The position numbers and the translations under genes were made by a program. From the NCBI GenBank assembly GCA_030272585.1, contig BSYQ01000003.1, positions 4,836,001 to 4,900,000 of the forward strand: a stretch of 64,000 nucleotides of DNA, in the 5' to 3' direction. The first letter of the stretch is position 1. The number at the start of each line of letters is the position of its first letter. The notes under the pieces were generated by a model. That model did not search any database. It was not told where the DNA came from and was given only the letters and a program-made list of their open reading frames with translations. Below are positions 29,151-42,528 of the stretch, one piece after another. Source of the DNA: Bryopsis sp. KO-2023. Its lineage: Eukaryota > Chlorophyta > Ulvophyceae > Bryopsidales > Bryopsidaceae.

Positions 29151-31213
29151 TTACGAAAAAGAAATAGGGTTCTGTGGGGCACCACATGTCCAAATATCAT
29201 CTAGAATGCTCCCTAAGTCGACCTCGGGGATTTCGATTGCATCTTCAACCTCGTTTTCTACAACTTCTATCTCTCCCACATCGAGCATGTGGTTCTCGAT
29301 GGACCGCTTTCTGGCATTCTCTTCGTCCTTCAACACAGCCCGGGCGTACGGTTCCCACAGATCTACTGCTTGAACATCCACTCCCAAATCATGACAAAGG
29401 CCCCTCAGAATCATCATGACTCGAACGACCAGCCAGAGGTCGGGGGGGAAGTCCTCGATGGATATCGATGAAAGGAGGTGATCTTCGGCGCACCCAAAGG
29501 GGTTGACCAAAGCTTCCGGCATGTACTTTGTGTCGAACATCAGGAATGCCATAGTGACCACATCTTGTGGCTTCACCTGTTGCCAGACATGCATTCTTCA
29601 TTCCAAATAAACGCCCTTGTGTACCCTTGATCGTATTTAGTGTAGATTTCGGAAATACTGTGGCCCATGCTATTCTCTGTTTTCAGGAGTTTCTGCCGTT
29701 TGCAGAGGTTTAATTTTCTTTGGGGAAGTGCCTTTCATGCAAGCTTTGCAGGCAATCGAGTCAGACAATTTCTACTGAGCTAGACCACTGTTGTTCGTTG
29801 AAAGTCCATGCCCCCCCCCCCCCCTTTTCCAAACAGAATTCAATGAAATCTCACCTCGACACCCCTCTTTATTCCTTTGAAATGAAGTCCCAGCTGTGAC
29901 ATGGCCACAACGATCGCCACAGCATTTCCTTGTTTCATTGCGATCACTAGTCTTGCAAGGGCCATCTGCCGTTGAAACCTGAATGCTTTGCATTGACCAA
30001 AATCCAGCAGCACGAGCCGGCCATCTGATCTGAGAAGAATATTCCCAGGGTGAGGATCCCCATGAAACAGGCCATCATGAATGATCATGTGCCCATAAGC
30101 TTTCACAATCATTCTGATCCCATCTTGCATTTGCTTAAGTAGCACAGGGTCCTCCGAGGCCACCGGCAAAAGCTTGGAGAACGGGCGACCTTCCATATAC
30201 TCCAGAACCAGCATCCTGTCGGTGCACAGCTCCATGACAGACTCAGGTACGAGCAGATCGCCAAACTCTGAGGATGCCAATCGCGTTTTGATGGCTTTTG
30301 CCAGTCGGGCTTCTCGTAAAAAATTGAACTCCAGGGGTATAGCACGGCGCATTTCCTGGACGATGGGGGCCACTTTGAAGGGAAGCACATTCTTCAAGAA
30401 CTTGCCCATGAGCTCGACATTGTTCAAGTCCACATGCATCAACCCTTTGACCATGTCATGCTGGATTTTAACCACCACCTGGTCACCTGGCTTCCATCGA
30501 TTCCCCAGTTTCTTCGATACGTTCTCCGAAAGAGTAGCACAGTGAACCTGGGCTACCGATGCTGATGCAATCGAATCCTGAGCAACGACTTCAAAGGGAT
30601 GCTCCTTCAAGATTCGTTCCCCAAGGTCTTGACCCAGCGGTGATCGCAGCACCTCCCTTTCGATTGCCAGTTCCACCTCCGGCCATGGTCTGGGTGGCAT
30701 CGAATCAAACAATTGGCTGAGCTTCTCTATCCATTGTCTGGGGACGACATCTGGCTTGGATGCTATAACCTGTGCGACCTTGACGATATACCCGTTCGCC
30801 TCCAACACCATGGAATAGACTTGTTCGGCACCCCATTCATGCCGAGCATCCCACTGCTTCTCAGCTTCGGCCTCCGTGATCTCTCCTGACGACAGCTGCT
30901 TCATGATTCTTTTCTCGGTCTTCACATACATGCAATAAATGGGGAGCATCCGTTGCCACAATCTCAGCCTCCTGATCACCAATGGCTTTCGCCATTTCAG
31001 ATATCCTTCCAGCAACAGCAGGATGCCGACCGGTCGACCGATGGAAATGGCTAGACTCTGTGCAGGCAATGGTAATCCATGAGATATGACAGGTATTGCA
31101 CCGATGCTGGTCAGTCTGAGGAAAGGCCATGAGATGGGGATGAAAACACGTGCTCCCAGGGTTAACCCGCCCTTCACAATCACGCCAAGAGCGCTGCCCA
31201 CCACACGAAACAT
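29151..31213 (-). CDS. ABC1/ADCK/UbiB-family atypical kinase
   Basis: Atypical kinase-like ATPase family supporting ubiquinone or plastoquinone metabolism in mitochondria or plastids. Two exons, 31213-29855 and 29576-29151, give 594 residues. An N-terminal hydrophobic and basic region (FRVVGSALGVIVKGG onward) could be a transit peptide plus membrane segments. Family motifs: Ala-rich loop SIASASVAQVH, ATP-binding Lys in VVVKIQH, the ExD-type helix MELCTDRMLVLEYMEG, catalytic loop FHGDPHPGNILL, and the metal-binding DFG in LVLLDFGQCK. The hallmark KxGQ motif reads YIVKVAQVIASKPDVVP, so the Gly is replaced by Ala (K-V-A-Q). Exon 2 adds an acidic C-terminal extension. The long first exon (1359 nt) is unusual for this intron-dense region. 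Organelle and substrate pathway are not determined by the sequence. Confidence 0.93.
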
Positions 31214-32060
31214 CCTGAAACGAACAGAGAGTGTGAGTCAATCAACATGACATGAGATTCACACATGAATCCGGCCGCCATCGTGCAGAAACACAGATGA
31301 ACAGCAGCACTTCCGGAAAACTGGGTCGTGTTTCGTTCAGAATTCAAGTGCAACGTACACTGTTGGAGAAGCATGCAGCGGAAAACGACCTTTGTGCTGG
31401 TGGTGGTGAACGAGATCCGACCGATTTCACCTTCCGAGTCGCTTGTACCGTGGATGGGGCGTGGTTTTTCTGAAACGAGTGATGTGGGGGGAGTGGTCTG
31501 AGGTGCAGTGAGTTTGGACACGATTTGACACTCTTCCATTCGACAGACACGGAACTGATGCGATATCTGCTGCCTTCTCCCCACAATTCCCAACTGTCGT
31601 TAAACAATCAGAATGACGCCTGCCATGCATGCCCAATGCGGTGGAGTTCGCGCGCTCGTTGCGCGTCCTTCTCAAGCAAGGCGCATTGTGGGTTGTGTGT
31701 GCACTTGCTCTTTGGCGTGCCGCTGTTTTCTACACCAACAGGAAGGAAGGAGGGGAAATAACGTTTTGCTTGTGTTGTGTGACTTTCCAGGGACGTTTTG
31801 CCCGTTTTTCGCGGTTCGGTGGCGCGGTCGAGCCAACACCGAAACTCTGCAAGAGGGCGCTTCTGCATAAAAGGTCCCGTTTCCGTGACTTGAAGCTTTG
31901 AAGTGTGCAAGGAGCAGAGCATGAAAAGTGATCAGTGTTTAATCTTTGATGGCCAGCCGTTTTGAAAGCAAATTTTTTACAAGAGAACCAACATGAGGCA
32001 CTAGGGGGAATTGAGGGGGTGTCCAGACGTCGATCACAGTTAACATTGGATTAACTCTTC
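31214..32060. other. Divergent intergenic region / unresolved first exon
   Basis: Upstream of the ABC1 kinase (minus) and of the multispan membrane protein (plus). An open frame from about 31629 starts with a basic stretch and a hydrophobic run (GALWVVCALALWRAAVF) that could be the missing targeting exon of the downstream gene, but no in-phase join could be fixed. Confidence 0.35.
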
Positions 32061-34187
32061 CAGTTCAGCAACCCATTTTTTTTGTGGGCATTGCACAATT
32101 CAGGCTGGGCTTTGCATGCAGAGCCTCTGAGCAAGAGGAGGGAGATGCTGACAACAAAAACATGGAGTTGATATCCACAGTAGGGACATTTGGACTCTAT
32201 TTTGCTTTCGTCGGTAAGCCAAAACAACAGTCTTCTTTTGCACTTTTTGGGCCGTGTGTTAGTCTTCCACTCCAGCCGTTCGATCGCGCACAGCTTGAAA
32301 ATTCAACTGTATTGTGCCATTTGCAGGGTATAATTTGTTTTTGGCACCCAATCAAACTCCATACCAGGACCAATATGTGGTCCAGAAACTCTTGAAGCTT
32401 GTGGATGATGAATTTGTGGTGAGGGTCCAGAATCGTAAAGGTGTTGATGCATGTCTTGGGGGAGTAGGCACTTTGTTTTGGATCTGTAACTAATGCTCAC
32501 TCTTCTTTCGGCCCCCTCAGGTGAACAGAGTATTGGTAGATCTCTTCCAGGCATTTCCGATTATCACTGCCCTGTATGCTTCCGTGCTCATCCCTTCAGC
32601 CCGCAGCGCAAACAAAGTGAGCTGCATTCTCGCACAGGCCTCACTATTGCTTTGCCCCCCCTCCCCACCCCCCTCTCTCCTCTTGCCGTCAATTTTCTTT
32701 CTGTATGAAGTTCTACACGTATTTTGGTTGTCGCGATAGGGTAAATCCACCCCGCGAACTTGTGAATTTTCCTGCTTCTGTTGACTGGACGAAGTTTTGG
32801 CTCCATTCCCGAAAAAAGAGAGATTCGAGTGTTTTTTGCTGTTCCCTTTCAGATTCCAGCATGGCCTTTTGTCTCGGTGTCGTTTGCTTTGGGAGGATTT
32901 GCCCTGTTTCCATACTTTGCATTATGGAAGCCTGACGCCTCCGTCAAATCTCCACCAGGTCCAGAAGAATTGGTACGACTTGTGTGCTTACCCAGTTCCA
33001 TACCCCCCCAGTGGCAAAAAGAAACAGCCCTTTTCTTTCTTTCCAAACTTTCTGGAAATATCAGTCGACCATGTATCGTTGGCTTAAGTTCACCACTTTT
33101 CAATTCTGCAAACCCTCGATTGGAAAGTGTTATAGGGACATGTTATGATTCTTTGCTTTTGATTGCAGGAGGGACTCTCAGGAATTGGCCTGAAAGTTTC
33201 GGAGTCCAAGTTTTTGGGTATATTTCTGGCTCTTGCTGCGGTTTATTACATCGGCGATGCTGCTCTAGCAGGAGGGGACTCGTGGAAAGAATTCTACAGC
33301 CTGGCCATTTCGAGCAGATTCGTTCATGCCACCACAATCGACTTCACTGCCCTCAATCTGTTGCTGCCCTTCTGGCTTTCCGTCGATGCCTCCAAACGAT
33401 CATGGGGAAAAGACAAGTGAGCGTGACCTCCCTCAAAAAGGAAGAAGAGTTTTCCTTCCGGAAAAGTTTCCCCGGCAGGATTCCTTTCGCATGAATGCAT
33501 TGGATGTTCTTTTGCCATTTCCATTTTTTCCATATCTCCGCTCCATTCTCTACACTCACTGGAGGCAAGGGGGTTGTTTTCTTTGTTAAAATTGATTACT
33601 AAAATTGATTATTTATTTTGTTTTGTTTTTTGCGACTGTGTAGGGAGACACTGGTGAATATTCTTTCTTATATTCCGCTTGTTGGACCATGTAAGCCCCT
33701 CATCATATTCATTGCTGTTTTTGGAACTCTTTGTATTAGGAAACTGCAAAACTCGTGCATTCAATCCCCGATTAGTAAACAGTGAAATGCAAATGCTTCT
33801 CTATTTTGATGTCTGTTGGAAATTGGACCATATATAAACACATATGCATGATAGCGTTGACAAGTGCAGTTTCTTTCACCGAAATATTATGGTCAGTCAA
33901 GTCTGACTGAACAGGCAAGGCCATATGTGATATCATGCAAAGGCACATTCTAGCAATGCTCCATTGATTGCACAATCTCATAAATAACAGAATAATAAAA
34001 AAATTAAAATAAAACAAGCTGCCGAATACAAGCATCTTTTGCAAGATAACCTGGCTCATTGTCCATACTTTTTTTCCAAACATTGAAATGCAAAAAAAAA
34101 AGAACACAGGCTGACAGTGGTGCGGTTTTTTTTGCTTTCACAGCAATCTACCTTGCCATCCGACCAAGGACCGAGTCGCAAGCATGA
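32061..34187 (+). CDS. Multispan membrane protein, probably plastid-targeted; 5' end unresolved
   Basis: Exons about 32061-32212, 32327-32418, 32521-32616, 32853-32972, 33169-33415, 33644-33690 and 34144-34187 join in phase and end IRPRTESQA. The mature part begins after a transit-like QFRLGFACRASEQEEGDAD segment. Hydrophobic helices follow: MELISTVGTFGLYFAFVGYN, FQAFPIITALYASVLIP, WPFVSVSFALGGFALFPYFA, FLGIFLALAAVYYIGDAALA, IDFTALNLLLPFWL, and ILSYIPLVGPSIYLAI. The WLSVDASKRSW loop and the pattern of helices recall small integral membrane proteins of cyanobacteria and chloroplasts, but no family name is certain. Upstream exon(s) carrying the start codon are not resolved. Plastid location is inference from the leader and helix pattern. 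Confidence 0.7.
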
Positions 34188-34642
34188 TGCATGTCGTGTG
34201 CAAAAAAAAAGAACTTAATTTCATTTACTTTTTGGTATTTTTTTTTTTCCTTTTTTTCGAAAAAAAAATCGAAATTCTTTGTGCGGTGGGGATTCTTTCT
34301 TTTGTGTATGGTCCTTTGAAAAACGCACTTGATCGTTCTCTGAAACATTCTAGTCAGTCAAAAAAAGCAATCCATTTTTTTTTAATCTATCGCAAGACAA
34401 GAAAAGAAAAAAAAAAGCAAACCCATGAAAACAAATCCCTGCACATTAATGCAGGACCCACCCACCCCCCTTAAAAAAAATAAAAAACCTCCCCAGATTC
34501 CCCCTCCCTCTCTGTTTATCATAACCTATTTTTATTTTTTTTCATAATCTATTTTTAGATTCTATTTTTGCCATCCTGGTGTTGTTTCTCAGATTCGAGA
34601 TCCACTTTCTTACCCATCCAACCCCCTCCCCCCCTCCCCCCG
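34188..34642. other. AT-rich convergent intergenic region
   Basis: Long A and T runs and C-runs between two convergent stops. Likely 3' UTRs and poly-A signals; no gene seen. Confidence 0.5.
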
Positions 34643-36580
34643 TCAACCCTCAAATACTTTGGACGGCTCCCCGAGAAAGAAAAAGGGGAATTTATCTTTG
34701 TTATGCTCGACCAACCACGGCAAATGAAATGCCTCGCGATAAATCTCCGGCACTTTGGCCCCTTGGGGATCGACCACTCGACCTTTCCATCCATATTTGA
34801 TGATAGGCTCCCCTCTCCGGTACATCTCGAACCACTCCGTCATGTTGCTGGTGATCGGACCACCCCCATACCCCGTCGATCCGTAAAACTTGCTCACCAA
34901 AGACGGCAGAAAGGGGGGGTTGGAAATATGGTAGCCCCCCAGCGGAGGGACAGCCTTGACTTTCATCGAGAAATTCCTTGCAACGGTGATGTCCTTCGTT
35001 TGCTTGAACGTGTGGATCGTCGGATGCTTGTGACTGTACTTGAAAGATTGGGAAGGGGGGTGATCCCCTTTGAACAAGTGTCGAAAGTCGTTGATGTAGA
35101 AGATGGTATTCGAGTAGGATGGGAAGTAGGATTCGTCAACCTCGCAGTTCTTGAGGTGGTACAAGAAACGGTAGTCCGGGATTTCGTCCAGGTCCCCCAT
35201 GACGAAGAAATCGTCGTCCGATAAGATGTCTGTGAGCTCTTTCACTTTCGATGTGAGTCGAGTGTGGTCCTTGGAATCTAAGCCAGAGATGCTGCCCTGT
35301 CGTGGGGGTTCCAAGAAACTGGAAACTGGGACATGAGCATCATCAGACACCAAATGGACGATTCTGTCCAGAAAACGCTCGTACCTGCACGACAAAAAGA
35401 CGTGGGTTTTTCAAACAATGGGTTGTGAAGGAGGCTTCGTTATTTTTTTTTCCCTGAAACTCCGAATGATTTGCAAGTTGAGTGAGATTATTGATGGCAA
35501 ACGATGTGGCTTCCGGTTTGATACACATTGAGCAAGGAGCAGGACCCATTCATTACTGAAAAAGTGTGTTTTCTATGTCTATTTATTAGTATTTTTTTCT
35601 TCCTCACACAAAGTTGTCTGACTCAAGAGATCCTTACCAAGTCTTCTCAAATTAAGAGAATGGATATTTTCTGGATGTTCAAGTCCGACATAGCAAGCGG
35701 TTTTTCCAGTGACACTCTGGAAGCAGTATAGTATGTCTGTGCAGAGTTGTGTAAGAAAATGCCCAGGGGGGGGCTCCCTGGGCCATTCTCTTTGGTTTTG
35801 TCTTTGTATCTTTTTGTTCAAGACGTGATGACTAATCAATGAATTAGTAATGCTAGTGATATTGTGAAGATCCAAGTGCGGTCACCTCAGTTTGTGGCTC
35901 TCGAAGAACAGCGGCTTCCTGACGTTTCTGTGGGTAGCAGTCGATTCGTAAATGATGTAATGGTCCACGACGCCATCCAGTTCATGCAACCCTATGTCCA
36001 ACACTGGCACCTCGCCAGCGAACTGAAATCCCCAAGCCACCTTCACCGGCTTCTCACGCGTCCAACCCGTCAAGAAAGGCTTGTACTTTTCCGACTCGCA
36101 GTCGAACTCCAAAGGCACCGGTCGTTCGGTGACGTCGTATGGGGAGTCCGGGGTCTCGTGCAAGCCCATGAAGTGAACCAGACTGTATAACATCTTGGTG
36201 ATCGCCATTTTCGGTACCTTGTCCCCATGCCGCTGCTCGCCTGACTTCGTGCCCTTAGCTGCCTCAGAATCCAACACCATTTCGCAAAAGCTGGGCCACC
36301 ATGGATAGAACGGATAAGGATTTCCATCAGGGCCCGACCCAACGTTGTCCTCAGGCGAACTCTCCTCCCCAGCATCCCCCGTCACTTTGGTGGCATTGGA
36401 ACCCGCCCATGATTCCCCGCGATATCCGAGCCTGGAACCGAGTGAATTCACGAACAGGTTTGTCCCTCGCACGCTTTCGCCACCACAGCTGCTCCAGGGG
36501 TTTCCAAAGTAGACGAGGCAAAAAAGGGGCAGGACTGCAACCCCAATTAAAAGGAAACAAACGTATCGGGGCTGGCCCAT
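34643..36580 (-). CDS. GT17 family N-acetylglucosaminyltransferase (GnT-III-like)
   Basis: Family GT17 enzymes add GlcNAc to the beta-mannose of N-glycans in the Golgi (bisecting GlcNAc in animals). Two exons, 36580-35886 and 35384-34643, give 478 residues. The start lies next to a single hydrophobic signal anchor (VCFLLIGVAVLPLFCLVYF, about 7-25), giving type II topology, followed by a polar stem of about 150 residues. Catalytic-domain motifs: VAWGFQFAGEVPVLDIGLHE, HYIIYESTATHRNVRKPLFF, DDFFVMGDLDEIPDYRFLYH (the DxD-like site DLDEIP), and GGYHISNPPF. The motif set and order fit GT17. The acceptor sugar in this organism is not known. It shares a 202-bp divergent promoter with the Ssu72 gene. 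Confidence 0.92.
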
Positions 36581-36782
36581 CTTCGCGCGTCAGACAGCTC
36601 TGGTGTTGAGTGAGGAGCATTTTCGCGCGTTTTGTGTGCAGCGGTTGGGGTTGAGTACATCAAGACACTGATGTCATTTTTTGACGGGATGTTTCTTATG
36701 TATTGACGTAGCTTCACAAGGTGACATCTTCTCCACAGCCAAATCGTGAGTCGTCGGGAAAGGGGTGGTGGCGATTTTTTGC
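36581..36782. promoter_or_regulatory. Shared promoter of GT17 and Ssu72 genes
   Basis: Only 202 bp separate the two divergent start codons. Two GCGCG-type sites lie inside: CTTCGCGCG near 36593 and TTTTCGCGCG near 36620. The latter fits the E2F consensus TTTSSCGC. Bidirectional use is inferred from spacing. Confidence 0.5.
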
Positions 36783-38271
36783 ATGATGGGCCGTTTGCGT
36801 TTCGCGATGGTGTGCGCTTCGAATCAAAATCGTTCCATGGAGGCACACGCGCTGCTGGAAAAAGAGGGGTTCACGGTGCTCGATTCGCCTCCATTTTCTT
36901 TTTTTTTTGCATCACTCCTGTCCAGGCCAAAAAAAATTGTTTGAGTGACAGTGAACAAAGTATGCATTCATGTTTGCCCAAAAAGATGTCCATTCTTCTT
37001 ACAGAGCTGGAAAACTTGCAGACAAAAAAAGTTGATGTTCTGATGCTTTAAATTTCCCGAAAAATCAGCAACTTTGCCGGCTGTATTGTTCAAAATCGGG
37101 TTACGTTATCTTTTTTTTTTGCACGGTTTGGAAGATTCAATGTTGTGTTTTGCACAATTCTGGTGGCAGAGCTTGTTACACCGCAACAGGGTTGTCTTTC
37201 CCAGGTTGATCGATTTTGGTTGGTGAATGTGGGACTCAGGTGAGTTCTTTCGGGGTAGGTGGTCATGTCAAGCTCCCAGGCCCTGGACCAAAACAGCCCA
37301 ACGTGTATGATTTTGGAACGCCCTACAAGTCCATCTACGAAGACCTGATGTCGAAAGATCCCGACCTGTACAAACAAAACGGGTTGCTTCCGATGGTTTT
37401 GAGGAACATGAAAGTCAAGCTGGCTCCGGAAAGATGGCAGGACAACAAGTGAGTAGTGCGTTTCGAAGGGGGGGGGTGGGGAGGGACCGCTCGATTCTGG
37501 TTATTATTCGACTGGGTTGTGATGTTACGCATCGAAATTGACTGTCCATGTGCGATTTTTCCTCTCTTCTTTTCCCAACTTAGGGCGGTGTTTGATGTCG
37601 TAGTTACATTTGAGGAACGTGTGATGGAGGTTGTGGTCGAAGGTACGATGCCACACAGAAAGGAAGAAAAAAAAACCCAAAAAAAACTGGCTCTTATTTC
37701 TTGTTTCCAAAATGAAAAAGATGCTGTAACAGCTGGCATGAATCTCTTCATTTCAAGCATGCGTTTCGTTTCATTGTTGGATTTATTGTGCCAGTCATAT
37801 TACAGGTGAACTGGCTCGCTATGTTTTTTCTGTGTTGGCTGATGGGTCCTGGTGCTTTTAATTTCGTAGATTTCAGGAAACGGGATGTTCAGCATCTGCA
37901 GGCCTGCCTCGTCGTCAACATTGTGAGTGTGGTTGATTTTGTTGGTGGTATGCATGCATTTGTCTGTCCTCAATCCCTGAAGTCATGGTTTTTTGCCTTG
38001 AAACGACAGGATGTTACTGACAACCACAAGGAAGCAGCATCTGCAGCCCCTGAGGCATTAACACTGTGTCGAATGGTGAGAATGCATTGACATGGAGTTC
38101 GGTGCGCTTTTTTTTCTTTTTTTTGGTGGTGGTGTTGAAAGGAAATCGTGTGTAATTTGTGTCTGTTAGATTGAGGAGTCCGGAAACTGGGAGGAAGAAA
38201 TAGACGAAATCATTCTTAGATTCCAAACAGAGTCTGGACGGCTGCCTTACTACACGATTGAGTTTTACTGA
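36783..38271 (+). CDS. SSU72: Ssu72 RNA polymerase II CTD phosphatase
   Basis: Removes phosphate from Ser5 (and Ser7) of the RNA polymerase II C-terminal repeats and works with the 3'-end cleavage machinery. Six exons, 36783-36875, 37240-37448, 37584-37642, 37870-37922, 38010-38075 and 38170-38271, total 582 nt, or 193 residues, against 194 in human. Catalytic loop [13 protein letters not shown] holds the Cys-X5-Arg signature of low-molecular-weight-type phosphatases. Further conserved blocks: [49 protein letters not shown] (with the second acidic residue), and [10 protein letters not shown]. The protein ends TIEFY where animals have HTVCFY. The start ATGATG leads directly into the first strand, as in the family. 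Confidence 0.96.
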
Positions 38272-39174
<903 letters not shown>

Positions 39175-39877
39175 ATATGGTGCGTCGCGGGTTGGCGAGT
39201 AATTCAGCCGATCTATCACTTGGGGGAATACACTTTTTGGAAGTCGAAACCGCAGAGGGAGGTTTGATGATGCCTTTTTTGGTAGGGGAAAGTCGAAGTG
39301 CAGATATGTGAATATGAGATTATTAGCAGGGGAGCGAGGGGGAAAAAAAAAAAAGATTCAACGAAGAAAAGCAGGGAAAAAAAAACACTTGTGGGGACTT
39401 CTCTGAACAATGTGAAAGTGGGTTTAAAAGGAAAACGGAGCTGAACACGTCAACGTGTAATATATGGATTTGTTTTGCCTCCTTGTCAATTATTTTTGTG
39501 CGTGTGGGGTGGGGTTTCGTTTTTCCTCCTCTCGACGTCGTTTTTTTTCTTCTTCCGAAAGAAAGAGGTAGAACAGGAAAGAATAACGGGAAGAGGCAGT
39601 ACTGCTGTGTGGGGTGGGGATAATACAACGAGGAGAAGCTGACGTATGCCCAAGGTGTGCGTTTTTTTCCTTTTCACAGCCAGCGGACGCTTTCGTACTC
39701 TTCCGGCCTTTTCTTCGCTCAGCAGCCCCTCAAAGACAAAACACAAGAAACACCGTCGCGGAACCCAATATCCTATCCCTTTGTTTTTTTGTGATTCTGG
39801 CAAACGAAACCCCCGTTCGGTAATTTGAACAACGTAAAGCTTGAGGTTATCTGCTGTCCCGTGAACCGAAGTGGGAA
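39175..39877. other. Intergenic region
   Basis: H3 3' flank and proline dehydrogenase promoter. A- and T-runs; minus-strand open frames are not supported. Confidence 0.5.
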
Positions 39878-42528
39878 ATGTTGAGGCTCCTCGCGCCTCG
39901 ATTATCTCGTCGCAACACGCTCGCATTGGTTGGGTCGTCATTGCCTGTTTCGGACCGGTTTCTCAACCCCGTCGACAGACAAAGCGAGGTAAATCCTCAG
40001 CCAGCAGGCCTGCCGTCTTCCACGTTAGCGCGTGATACCCGCTATGAACCCGGGCTGACGTCCCATCAGCAGGCGACAGGCGGTTTGCACCCGGTGCATC
40101 TCCCTACTTCCGGTGCGAGCGCATTGGAGAACCCTTCTGGAGCGCTCTTGGCCAGGCATAAATCCGGAATTGTTCTCGGAGAAGGCAGTCGGGATGCCTA
40201 CTTCGAACATCCCAGTATCGCCTTGAATGGAAACCCTGCAGAGAGCTACCTGGAGAGGCCCAGCTCCGAAGTGGTAGATTTTGAAAACACCCAGACGGCT
40301 TATGTGGGCAGACCTGCATCTGACCTGATGTTGGGTTTGGCTGTGTTTAAAATGTGCTCTTTTCGGAGCTTCGTTGATAATGCAGATGTTGTTTTGGCCA
40401 CCATGAATCGGTGCTTTGGCAATGACCTTGTGACCTGGGCTGTCCGCCAGACATTCTTCACACATTTCTGTGGAGGTGGGTTATATTGGGGTTTTCGACA
40501 TCACATCCTGTGCAGTGCAGGTGGAGAACAACGCAGTGCCCTGGCATGTACACATACACACAGAGGTGAAAGTCCACTTGTCTGAATTCCAGAAGAGCCC
40601 GGGTGACTGACTGGGGGTTTGTGTGTTTGTTTTGTCCCCCCCCCTTGTTGCACGAACAGGCATAGAGCAGGCATCTCAGCTGGACTCTGTTTTTGATCGA
40701 CTGCACAGAGCAGGGATCGGTACGATTCTGTTCTACTCGGCGGAATTGGAGAGCACCTCACACATGACCAAGCAGGAGGCAGAGAAGCTTTTCCTTGAAA
40801 ATGCCCAGGTCAGCTCAACCGGCGAATTTTTGAGTTTTAAGAAGTGTGGGGGACTGTCAATCTTACTTTGTGTTTCGGGTGAAAACGTGGAGGTGTTGAT
40901 GTTACAGGAATTGATCGGGTCCATTCATGCTGCTTCCAAAGCCCCTGGTGCAAGGTTTGCTGCCATCAAGCTGACGGCTATGACTGACCACAACCTTCTG
41001 ACGAAACTCACCGAGGCGTTCATCAACAAGGGAAGAAACTTGAAGGAGCTCGAAGCGACGGTCGATGCGATCAGGAGCGGGGAGCCCGGCGACGGCCATT
41101 TGAATTTGGAAGATGTGGAGCAGCTGGATGCGCTCTACACAAAAGTGCAGGAAATTGGGAGAACAGCATCTGAGTTGGGGGTTAAGGTTTTCATCGATGC
41201 AGAACAAACCTGGATTCAACCGGTACGTCGATGGGGTGTATTAGTTTACACATTACACATTGTTTTTTGCTTCATTTTTTTTTTTTCAATAGTAGCTCGT
41301 TCATGCTGGGTGAGTGAATCCTGCTGTGCGTTTTTTTCTTGCAGGGCATCGATTACGTTGCATTGAAAGCTCAGCGACAGTTCAACACCAGCGGTGTTGT
41401 TTTTATGAACACTTATCAGTGTTACCTCAAGAACTCCCATGGGTGGCTGAACGACGATCTGGAGACCGCGAGATCGAACAATTTCATTTTTGGAGGAAAA
41501 TTAGTGAGGGGAGCATACATCCAGGCGGAAAAGAAGAGAGCTGACAAAATGGGGCTGGAAAGCCCCATTCACAACGAGAAGTTGCACACCGACGAGAATT
41601 ACGACAGGTGATATGGTTTTTGTTTGGAACGATAACATATTGGGAAATAACCATTTCTTAATTTTTTTAATACCGGATCCACGGTTGGTCTACGGGGGTT
41701 CAAATCCTGATGGGTGCTGGTGTGTATATTGATATATCGATGAAGGTCTGGAGCTTGGTTTGGAAATGGATGCTCAGTAACCACCCACCAGGAGGGAAAG
41801 AAGAGAAACAATGCACCTTGAAATGGGTGGTGTGTGTATCATGTGCGCTATCCAATCTTCTCAACAACTTTTTTTTTGGTGTGGTTTCGCTGCTGAAGGT
41901 GTGTCGAAAATATTTTGGAGTCAATGGCGAGCGGTACCTCTGCTGAAATGGTGGTCGCTTCGCACAACTGCACCTCCGTGGAGAAAGCCGTGGGCAAGAT
42001 GTCGGCCCTTGGATTGGGAAGCAATGCGCCTGTGTACTTTGCACAGCTCTATGGAATGGCAGATTTCTTGACCTATTCATTGGGACGCAAAGGATACAAG
42101 GTCAGATCAACATTACATGAAAACTTCATGAGTTTTTGAAGACACTCTGTTTTTTGCAACACATTCACAGCAGGGTTTTTTGCATGGAAAACGGTAGCTT
42201 GATTAAAAAGAATCGCTGATTTTTTCCTGTGTGTTGAGGAAACTGTTGGAACGCAATATGGGTTGGGGTATTTTGGGGGTTTTTTGGGTTTTTTTTTTTT
42301 CTTTCCTGTGCCTTTGTTTTTGGATGATGAAACACTAATTTTACAATGTTGTTGGTTCAGGCCATGAAGCTGCTGTCATATGGACCCATCCAGAAAGTAT
42401 TGCCTTTTCTCATTCGGCGTGCCCAGGAGAACTCCTCGGTGCTCGGAGGTGTGGGGACAGACATCAATTTCATGAAAAGGGAGCTCTTCCGTCGAGCCAC
42501 CGGTATCAGTTTTGTACAACAACGTTAG
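39878..42528 (+). CDS. PRODH: Proline dehydrogenase (mitochondrial)
   Basis: FAD enzyme of the mitochondrial inner membrane oxidising proline to pyrroline-5-carboxylate. Six exons, 39878-40475, 40660-40808, 40908-41222, 41345-41607, 41899-42100 and 42361-42528, give 564 residues. The basic, Ser/Leu-rich leader MLRLLAPRLSRRNTLALVG is a good mitochondrial presequence. Residues about 40-130 form an extra, Pro/Ser/Gly-rich segment. Catalytic TIM-barrel blocks: FAAIKLTAMTDHNLL, VKVFIDAEQTWIQP, MNTYQCYLKNSHGWL, FGGKLVRGAYIQAEKKRA, VVASHNCTSVEKA, VYFAQLYGMADFLTYSLGR, and YGPIQKVLPFLIRRAQENS (with the FAD and substrate Arg pair). The C terminus is open to choice: a GTATCA donor in the last exon could splice to a short exon near 42576, replacing the last few residues. 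Confidence 0.95.
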
